Of a stretch of 34,464 bases of DNA, positions 24,350 through 32,600 are shown piece by piece. A program made the position numbers and the translations under genes. The DNA is from Bacilli bacterium. Lineage in GTDB: Bacteria > Bacillota_I > Bacilli_A > RF39 > UBA660. A model generated the notes under the pieces. That model ran no database searches and was not told the origin of the DNA. It was given only the letters and a program-made list of their open reading frames with translations. Location: contig JAFWMN010000025.1 in NCBI GenBank assembly GCA_017513865.1, positions 1-34,464 on the forward strand. The letters run 5' to 3'. The first letter of the stretch is position 1. Every line of letters begins with the position of its first letter.

Positions 24350-24493
24350 ATTAATTCTAAATATTTAACATGTAAAAAAATAAATAAAAAAAATAATACC
24401 TTAAATTCTTTATTCCAAGTTGAACAATTTTTAAATAAACTATCAAACGTGAAAAGCCTTTATTCTCTAGCGAGAAAAATAACTAAAAAATAA
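24350..24493 (+). CDS. Possible 47-residue basic protein; ATT start
   Basis: GAAAGCGGTGAT (24333-24344 region) matches the extended anti-16S complement at nearly every position and is followed by ATT at 24350 at normal spacing. The frame reads NSKYLTCKKINKK, then NSLFQVEQFLNKLSNVKSLYSLARKITKK to TAA, an amphipathic, very basic protein with one Cys. The in-frame GTG at 24341 is part of the ribosome binding site itself but cannot be excluded as start. Diverges from the TrmN6-like gene. No known family recognised. Confidence 0.35.
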   Translation: MNSKYLTCKKINKKNNTLNSLFQVEQFLNKLSNVKSLYSLARKITKK

Positions 24494-24568
24494 AATTCAA
24501 TCTGCCTTTTTTATAAAAATCTTTAATTTTTTTATAATTTAATTTATTTATTATTTATTTTTAATTAT

Positions 24569-25138
24569 TTAATCCTCATCTATAAATAATTGCTCAAACT
24601 TAATATTACTATTTTTAAACGATTTATTTTCTTCTCCATCTATTAATATTTTTACACAATTTATTTCTGTAAATTGCGTCATTGTATTTACAATCTGCCC
24701 TATTATTAGGCCTTGTTTTTCGACGTTTTCATCTGCATTCTCTATAAATTCTTTTGAAAAATCTATTATTAAACATTCACCATCTTTTTTTATATTATTT
24801 ACCCTAGTACCATTTGGAATATAGCTTTTTAAATTATCCGATTTTGGTCCAGCAATTAATAAATTTAAAACCTCATTATATGGATTATTTATTAATATTT
24901 TTGAATCAATTTTCCTTATATCTTCCACTATTTCATTATTTTCATTAACAAAAAATAAATTAATAATTGTTTCTCTAAATTGTTCATCAGATATTTCTTC
25001 CTCAGGCACAATTTCTTCATCAATAATTCCATCATTATTAGCATCAATACTTATATTAAAATAAATAATAATTCCTATCAAAATTGTTACAACAATAGAC
25101 ACAACGATTATAATTATTTTCTTTTTTTTCTTATCCAT
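24569..25138 (-). CDS. GerMN-domain sporulation/germination-type membrane protein
   Basis: 189 residues. A Lys-rich start (MDKKKKK) and one membrane helix (about 8-27) anchor an outside domain. After an acidic linker (EEIVPEEEISDEQ) comes a GerMN domain: TIINLFFVNENNEIVEDIRKI, LNLLIAGP, LKSYIPNGTRVNNI, LIIDFSKEF and QIVNTMTQFTEINCVKILIDG. One GerMN copy, unlike two in Bacillus GerM. No lipobox Cys, so anchoring is by the helix. In spore formers such proteins act in the septal/intermembrane space during sporulation or germination. ATG with GAGGAGG upstream. Confidence 0.85.
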   Translation of the reverse strand: MDKKKKKIIIIVVSIVVTILIGIIIYFNISIDANNDGIIDEEIVPEEEISDEQFRETIINLFFVNENNEIVEDIRKIDSKILINNPYNEVLNLLIAGPKSDNLKSYIPNGTRVNNIKKDGECLIIDFSKEFIENADENVEKQGLIIGQIVNTMTQFTEINCVKILIDGEENKSFKNSNIKFEQLFIDED

Positions 25139-25246
25139 AATCTACCTCCTCATATAAAATTTTTACATTCAATTTTATATTTTCAATATTATTACAGACA
25201 AGTTCCAAATATAACCTCCAATCCCAATAATTACAAGCGTTTTTAT

Positions 25247-25275
25247 TTGACAAAATCCGAGTTTCAATATACAAT
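25247..25275 (+). promoter_or_regulatory. Consensus sigma-A promoter of the activase gene
   Basis: TTGACA, exactly 17 bases, TACAAT; 35 bases before the ATG at 25311. The rest of 25139-25246 shows no further structure. Confidence 0.8.
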
Positions 25276-25310
25276 ACATTATGAATTATTTATACAAGAA
25301 GGAGATTATT

Positions 25311-28300
25311 ATGGAGAATATCTTGCATGTTGGTTTAGACGTAGGATCAACAACTGTAAAAATAGTCGTGCTAGACTCTAATCTAAACGTTATATACCAA
25401 AATTACGAAAGACATTTCTCTGATACAAAAAACACCGTTTGCAATGTATTAGAAAAATTAGAAAAAAGTTATCCAAACTCAGAATTTACAATATCTTTAA
25501 CAGGATCTGGTGCAATGTCTGCAGCCAATTTTTTAAACCTACCTTTTATTCAGGAAGTTGTATCTTGTAAAAAGGCTGTAGAAAAATATATTCCAGAAAC
25601 AGATGTTGTTATTGAACTTGGTGGAGAGGATGCAAAAATAATATATTTTGATCAATTTATTGAGCAACGTATGAACGGAACTTGTGCCGGTGGTACAGGT
25701 GCTTTTATTGACCAAATGGCCTCTTTACTACATACAGATGCTGGCGGTTTAAACGAGCTTGCAAAAAAATATTCAACAATTTATCCAATTGCTTCTCGTT
25801 GTGGAGTTTTTGCAAAAACAGATATTCAACCATTATTAAATGAAGGTGCTGCTAAAGAAGATATTGCCGTTTCAATATTCCAAGCAGTTGTAAATCAAAC
25901 TATTAGCGGTTTAGCTTGTGGTAGACCAATCAGAGGAAATGTTGCATTTTTAGGTGGTCCATTAAACTATTTATCTGAATTAAGACAAAGATTTATTGAA
26001 ACATTAAAGTTAAAAGACGATGAAATAATTCTTCCAGAAGAAGCACACTTATTTGTTGCAAAGGGCGCAGCAATAACATCTATCGAAAATAAACCAATAA
26101 CAAATGAAATGTTAAAAAGCAAAATAAATGTATTAAAAGAATCTCACGATTCCACTACAATACCACTAGACCCACTATTTTCAATAGATGCAGACTACGA
26201 AGAATTTAAACAAAGACATGCCAAAGATACCGTAAAAAAAGGAAAACTTGAAGGCTTTGAAGGCGATTGCTTTGTTGGTATAGATGCTGGTTCAACAACC
26301 ACAAAATTGGTATTAATCGATAATGAAGGAAAACTATTATATTCTCTATATGGAAATAATGAAGGAAACCCATTAAAAAGTGTCATGGGAATGTTAAAAA
26401 AATTATATTCAGTTCTTCCAGAAAAAGCTGATATTCGCTTTAGTGGTGTTACTGGATATGGTGAACAACTAATAAAAACAGCATTAAAAATAGATTTAAA
26501 TGAAATAGAAACAATCGCGCATTACACAGCTGCAAAAGAGTTTATGCCAGGAGTTACAAGTATTGTTGATATCGGTGGACAAGATATGAAATATATAAAA
26601 ATAAAGAAAGGCTCTATCGATAATATAATGCTAAATGAAGCATGCTCTTCAGGATGTGGCTCATTCATAGAAACATTTGCAAAAAGCTTGAATCTATCAA
26701 TTGAAGAATTCGTTGGTGCTGCAATAGAATCAAGAAAACCTGTTGATTTAGGTTCAAGATGTACAGTATTTATGAATTCAAAAATCAAGCAAGCACAAAA
26801 AGAAGGATATTCGGTTGGAGATATATCTGCTGGATTATCTTATTCAGTAATAAAAAATGCTATCCAAAAAGTTATGAAAATAAGAGATGTAAACACACTA
26901 GGAAACTCAATTGTTGTGCAAGGTGGAACATTCTATAATGATGCAGTTTTAAGAGCATTTGAATTAATTGTTGGAAAAAATGTAATACGTCCTGATATAG
27001 CTGGATTAATGGGAGCATACGGTGCAGCATTACTTGCAAAGCAACAATATGAATCAAACTTAGATATGGAATATCATTCTTCTATTTTAAAATCTGATGA
27101 AATTGATAAATTAGAAGTAACAACAACACATGTACGTTGTCAAAATTGTGAAAATCACTGCTTATTAACTATTAATAAATTCAATGATGGAAGCAGATAT
27201 ATTTCTGGAAACAGATGTGAAAAAGGTGCTGGTATAACAAATAAAAACACCGATTTACCAAACTTAATAAAATATAAATATGAGAGATTATTTAATTACA
27301 TACCATTAACTGAAGACTATGCAAAACGTGGAACAATTGGAATTCCTAGAGTTTTAAATATGTACGAAGATTATCCATTCTGGTTCACATTCTTAACCAA
27401 CCTAGGATTCAGAGTAATATTATCAGAAAAAAGTAACAGAAAAACATACGAAAAAGGTATTGAATCTATGCCTTCTGAATCTGTATGTTTCCCTGCGAAA
27501 TTATCACATGGACACATTGTAAGCTTAATAAATAATGGTATTAAGACAATCTTTTATCCATGCGTACCTTATTCAAGAAAAGAATATGAGGATTCAGATA
27601 ACCACTACAACTGCCCAATAGTTATTTCATATTCTGAAGTATTAAAAAATAATGTTGAAGAGCTAAAATCTGGAGATATTGAATTTTTAAATCCATTCTT
27701 ACCATTTGAGCCAGAAAAACTAGCTAAAACAATGTATGAATTACCTGAATTTAAAAAATACAACTTTACTAAAAAAGAGCTATTAATCGCTGCTAAAATG
27801 GCTGAACTTGAATATCAAAACTTTAAAAAAGATATTCGTAAAAAGGGTGAAGAAACTTTAAAATACTTAGAAGAAAATAATTTAAAAGGAATTGTTATAG
27901 CCGGAAGACCTTACCACACTGACCCTGAAGTTAATCACGGAATTGATACATTAATAACAAGCCTTGGGCTAAGTGTTTTAACTGAAGATAGCGTTTGCCA
28001 TCTAACCAAGGCAAAACGACCACTAAGAGTTGTTGATCAATGGACATTCCACGCAAGATTATATGCAGCTGCAGACTTAGTTGGAAAGAAAGACTTCTTA
28101 GAGCTGGTACAACTTAATTCATTTGGTTGTGGAGTTGACGCTGTAACAACCGATCAAGTTGAAGAAATATTATCAAGCTTTGGAAAAATGTATACTCTAA
28201 TAAAAATAGATGAAATTAATAACCTAGGTGCCGTTAGAATACGTATTCGTTCACTACTTGCAAGTATGAATAAACGTATTAAACAAAAAGAAGAAGATAA

Positions 28301-29573
28301 TATTGGCGACTATGGAATAAAGAAAATTCCATTCACAAAACAGATGAATGAGAAATATACAATTCTATGTCCTCAAATGGCTCCAATTCATTTTGAATTG
28401 ATAGAAACAGCTGCAAGAGCATCCGGATATAATATTGAATTACTTAGAGAATGTACAAATCACACCGTTGAAACAGGTCTAAAATACGTAAATAATGATG
28501 CATGTTATCCATCAATATTAACAACAGGACAATTCATTGAAGCACTTCAATCTGGAAAATATGATGTAAATAAAACAGCTATAATAATGTCGCAAACTGG
28601 TGGTGGATGTAGAGCAACAAACTACATTGGATTCATAAGAAAAGCACTAAAAGATGCAGGATTTCCACAGGTTCCAGTTATATCATTCAATGTTGTAGGA
28701 ATGGAAAAAAATCCAGGATTTAAAATAACACTTGGATTTATCGAAAGATTATTTAAAGCTGTAATTCTTGGAGATTTAATACAAAAATTATTAACAAAAA
28801 ATAGAGCATACGAAATACATAAAGGTGAAACTCAAGAACTATATGACTTATGGCTAGAAAAATGTAAGCAAATAGTTACAAAATCATCATTAAAACAGAT
28901 GAAAAAATTCATCTTCGAAATGGTTGAAGAATTTGAAAAGATTGAATTAGACACTTCTGTTAAAAAGCCAAAAGTCGGAATAGTTGGAGAAGTATTAATA
29001 AAATATCATCCTTTCGGAAATAACTTTGTAGCAAATAAATTAGAGCAAGAAGGCGCGGAAGTTATATTACCGGACTTCATGGGATTCATAAAATTTATAG
29101 CAACACATAAAATTACATTTAATCAATTAATCAAAACAGGAGCCCTAAAAGCGAGCGTATTTAAATATGCCATAAAATTAATCGACATACTTGAAAAAAG
29201 CTCTGTAGAGGCATTGTCGAAGTCTAGAAAGGGATATTTATTACCATGCAACATATGGGAATTAGAAGAAAAGGTAAAAGGAATTTTATCAATTGGAAAT
29301 CAAACTGGTGAAGGATGGTTCTTAACAGCTGAAATGGTAGAATATATCGAACATGGAATTTCAAATATAGTTTGTGTTCAACCTTTTGCATGTTTACCAA
29401 ACCACGTTGTTGGTAAAGGTGTTATAAAAACAATTCGTAGCAAATATCCAAATGCAAACATCGCACCAATTGATTATGACCCAGGAGCAAGTGAAGCAAA
29501 CCAAACTAATAGATTAAAACTATTAATGACAGTAGCAAAAGATAATTTAAAAAGAGAAAATAACAAAAAATAA
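25311..29573 (+). CDS. Giant 2-hydroxyacyl-CoA dehydratase activase-like protein (double BcrAD/BadFG ATPase plus DUF2229)
   Basis: 1420 residues from ATG at 25311 (AGAAGGAG upstream). Two ASKHA ATPase modules in tandem: GLDVGSTTVK (8-17) with GGEDAK (104-109) and cluster-type Cys125 in TCAGGTGAF; then GIDAGSTTTK (about 323) with GGQDMK and ACSSGCGSF (about Cys445). A Cys-motif linker CQNCENHCLL...CEKG (about 610-645) leads to a DUF2229 region (GIPRVLNMYEDYPFW, about 676) and a C-terminal part with NDACYPSILTTGQF (about 1062), related to the dehydratase component side. The family uses ATP to drive low-potential electron transfer through [4Fe-4S] clusters. No separate dehydratase subunits are adjacent; the physiological substrate of these fused proteins is unknown to me. 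Confidence 0.92.
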   Translation: MENILHVGLDVGSTTVKIVVLDSNLNVIYQNYERHFSDTKNTVCNVLEKLEKSYPNSEFTISLTGSGAMSAANFLNLPFIQEVVSCKKAVEKYIPETDVVIELGGEDAKIIYFDQFIEQRMNGTCAGGTGAFIDQMASLLHTDAGGLNELAKKYSTIYPIASRCGVFAKTDIQPLLNEGAAKEDIAVSIFQAVVNQTISGLACGRPIRGNVAFLGGPLNYLSELRQRFIETLKLKDDEIILPEEAHLFVAKGAAITSIENKPITNEMLKSKINVLKESHDSTTIPLDPLFSIDADYEEFKQRHAKDTVKKGKLEGFEGDCFVGIDAGSTTTKLVLIDNEGKLLYSLYGNNEGNPLKSVMGMLKKLYSVLPEKADIRFSGVTGYGEQLIKTALKIDLNEIETIAHYTAAKEFMPGVTSIVDIGGQDMKYIKIKKGSIDNIMLNEACSSGCGSFIETFAKSLNLSIEEFVGAAIESRKPVDLGSRCTVFMNSKIKQAQKEGYSVGDISAGLSYSVIKNAIQKVMKIRDVNTLGNSIVVQGGTFYNDAVLRAFELIVGKNVIRPDIAGLMGAYGAALLAKQQYESNLDMEYHSSILKSDEIDKLEVTTTHVRCQNCENHCLLTINKFNDGSRYISGNRCEKGAGITNKNTDLPNLIKYKYERLFNYIPLTEDYAKRGTIGIPRVLNMYEDYPFWFTFLTNLGFRVILSEKSNRKTYEKGIESMPSESVCFPAKLSHGHIVSLINNGIKTIFYPCVPYSRKEYEDSDNHYNCPIVISYSEVLKNNVEELKSGDIEFLNPFLPFEPEKLAKTMYELPEFKKYNFTKKELLIAAKMAELEYQNFKKDIRKKGEETLKYLEENNLKGIVIAGRPYHTDPEVNHGIDTLITSLGLSVLTEDSVCHLTKAKRPLRVVDQWTFHARLYAAADLVGKKDFLELVQLNSFGCGVDAVTTDQVEEILSSFGKMYTLIKIDEINNLGAVRIRIRSLLASMNKRIKQKEEDNIGDYGIKKIPFTKQMNEKYTILCPQMAPIHFELIETAARASGYNIELLRECTNHTVETGLKYVNNDACYPSILTTGQFIEALQSGKYDVNKTAIIMSQTGGGCRATNYIGFIRKALKDAGFPQVPVISFNVVGMEKNPGFKITLGFIERLFKAVILGDLIQKLLTKNRAYEIHKGETQELYDLWLEKCKQIVTKSSLKQMKKFIFEMVEEFEKIELDTSVKKPKVGIVGEVLIKYHPFGNNFVANKLEQEGAEVILPDFMGFIKFIATHKITFNQLIKTGALKASVFKYAIKLIDILEKSSVEALSKSRKGYLLPCNIWELEEKVKGILSIGNQTGEGWFLTAEMVEYIEHGISNIVCVQPFACLPNHVVGKGVIKTIRSKYPNANIAPIDYDPGASEANQTNRLKLLMTVAKDNLKRENNKK

Positions 29574-29601
29574 GAAATTCATAAGAATTTCCTATACTAT
29601 A

Positions 29602-29641
29602 AAAAACCCAGTCAGGAGTTATCTCCATGACTGGGTTTTTA
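29602..29641 (+). terminator. Bidirectional intrinsic terminator between convergent genes
   Basis: AAAAACCCAGTCA pairs with TGACTGGGTTTTT around a loop that can itself fold (GGAG/CTCC), with A/T-runs on both sides, so it serves the activase from the left and the surface protein from the right. A small GAAATTC-ATAA-GAATTTC hairpin precedes it at 29574-29591. Confidence 0.88.
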
Positions 29642-29676
29642 TTTACATTATCGCTTTAAACTTAAGATGATATCAT

Positions 29677-32600
29677 TTATTTAGTTTTTCTTCTTACTAC
29701 AGCTGTTCCAGCAGCAAGTATCATTGTAAATCCTAATGCTATAGTTACATAGATTATTACCTCTGAACCTGTCTTGATTGATACTAACATATCTTGTTTT
29801 CCTCTGTTATCTTCTGTTAAGTCTTTAGCATCAAACTCATTTTCATACTTAGCAATGTGAGCTTCATTTGATTTTAATCCGATTGTGCTTTCTGATAGCT
29901 TCCACTCAAACGTTACATTTACTACTGTGCTTTCACCTGGCTCAAGTTTTACTTCTGATAAGCTTGTTGTTACAGCTCTTTCACCATCCATAGTCCAAGC
30001 ATCATTTTCAACTAGCTTGAATCCTTCTGGCATGATGTCTTCAATTTCTGTAGCATATCCTGGTATTTCGCCAACGTTCTTAACTAGTAATCCGTATGTT
30101 ACAGTAATCTTTGTACTATTTACTAGGCTCTTCTTAACATCGATCTTTACAAGTTCTCCTCTTCTATCATATCCATAGTTTCTTTCTTCTGTTCCTTCTT
30201 TGTTTTCAATCTTAACTGTCTCTATATATTTTTCTATGTCTAAGTCGAAGAATTGTACATAAACTTTCTCTGATGTTTCATCATTCTCTGTGTTGTCATC
30301 GTTTTTATTTGGCATTATTTGAACTTTATTTTCTATGATTCTATCAGTTGATGTTATTCTACTTTCGTCTACTCTAAATAGTACTTCGACATCTAAGCTA
30401 CTTACTCTTGATTCATCTTCTGGATTATTCTCATCTGCAATGTGAAGTGCATCTATATTCTTTCCTACTAGGTAATCTGTAGCAACTACATTAGCCTCTT
30501 CAGGGTTATTAGTTACAACTAGATTTCCATTTTCTGTTGCTTTAAACATATTCCATCCGTACTTTGTATTTATCTCATTATCTGGTACAAATACTAATCC
30601 ATCTGGTATATATTCAATTACTCTCTTACCTTTTGCTCTAACTTCACTTTCATTATACATACGAATTGTATATGTAATGTTTTGTTTATTTGCAGTTTTC
30701 TCTATTGTATCGTTTGTTTTGTAAGAAACTTTTCCATCTTCTGAAACTGTTACTTCTGGCTCTCTATCTGTTATTGCTGTTCCATTAATGTTGCTTATGA
30801 ATTTCTTAATAGCTAAGTCATATTTTTCTTCTTTCTTCGTTGTGATATCAATTATAACCTTCTTATTTACTTCATCTATAACTACTTTAAATCCGTCTTT
30901 TTCTTCATATACTGGTACAAATTCATATTTATTCTTTTCTGTATTTAATATTCTTCTTAGCTCAACTACTCCTGGATTTTCTTTGCTTACTACTGTCTTG
31001 CAATATTCTGGAGTTTCAGTTTCATAAACTGTATATGTTTCTGTTCCTAAATCTGTTAACTCAATATCAGAAATCTTTAAGATTCCGTTTGTTGTGTAGT
31101 TTTCAATTCTATGAACTGGTTGTCCTTCGCCATCTACTCCACCATACTCAACTGCTAGCTTAGCTTCCTCAATTTCATCTTCACCAGCTGTATATCTAAC
31201 CTCTAGCTCATATGGTCTAAGCTCAATGTATGTATATGTTACTGTTTGATCGTCTGCTTTAAATATTCCAGTTTCATTATCAGGTAAATTATCCTCATCT
31301 AATCTGTATCCAGGTATTACTACTCTATCAACTCCATAGTTTGTTCCTATTTCACCCTCAAGCAATGTGCTTGGATTAATTTCCTCGCCTGTTAAATTAT
31401 CTACATATTCTACATATACTTTTCCAATTGGAATTATGATTTTCTCGTAGTATACGTTAATTACGTTCTTGCTCTCATCAGCCTTAATGATTAATGGTAA
31501 TTCTTCTTCTTCGCCATTATCATTTAAAGCTCTAGCCTTAATTAACTCATATCCACCTGGACATTTATCTGTATATGAGCTTATGCTTCTTCCAAATTTA
31601 GCGCTTGATGTTTCTTTAAGCGATGTGTTTTCTACACCATCAATAAAGTAATGAACTGTATAATTAAAGTTTGATCTCTTGTAGTATACATTTATTATAT
31701 TCTTTGTTTCATCAGCTTTTATGATTAATGGTAATTCTGCTTCATCACCATTATCATCAATTGCTTTTGCCCTATCTAATTCAAATCCTTCAACTGCTTT
31801 TTCTGGATATGTTGAAATTTCCTCACCTATTGTTGAATTCTTATTCTCTTTCTTAGCAGTATCTTCTTGGAATTCTCCATTTAAATTCTCATAGAAGTAG
31901 TGAATTTCATATCCAAGTTCATCTTTGATGTAGTATACATTTATCTTGTTCTTTGTTTCATCAGATTTAATTACAAGTGGCATTTCACCTTCAGATCCGT
32001 CTGCTTTTAAAGCTTTTGCTTTTTCAAACTTGAATCCAGGTTTTACTTTTCCAGTATATGTTGTGATTTCTGAACCAAATACTGCACTATTTGTAAGCTC
32101 TGCTTTTGATTCATCTTCAGCATATGAGTTTTCACCATTCTCATAGAAGTAATGAACTTCATAATTAAATGATGCTTTCTTGTAGAATACTTTCATTACG
32201 TTATTTGCTACTGTTGATGTGATTGTCATTGGTTTATTTTCTGTTTTATCTAGCTCATAACCATCAATATTCTTATCTTCATATTCATCAATTACTGTTC
32301 CAAGTAAAGCTGTATCTGTAACAGTCTTATCTTCATTCTTTACATTGTCATAGTAGTATTCAATGCTATATCCGAATGTATCTTTTACATAGTAAACCTT
32401 CATTACGTTATTTGCTGCATTTGATGTTATTGTCATTGGTTTATTTTCTGTCTTTTCAAACTTATATCCATCGATATTCTTATCATCGTAATTATTTATT
32501 GTGCTTCCGAATTCAGCCGTTCCTGTTACTGTCTTGTCAGCATCTTTTACGTTATCATAGTAATACTCGATTGAATATCCAAAATTATCTTTAATGTAGT

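Noticed and set aside
24980..25381. 133-residue frame running through the GerMN gene's 5' end into the activase start
   Set aside because: It crosses the consensus activase promoter and is antisense to a real gene; composition is that of a shadow.
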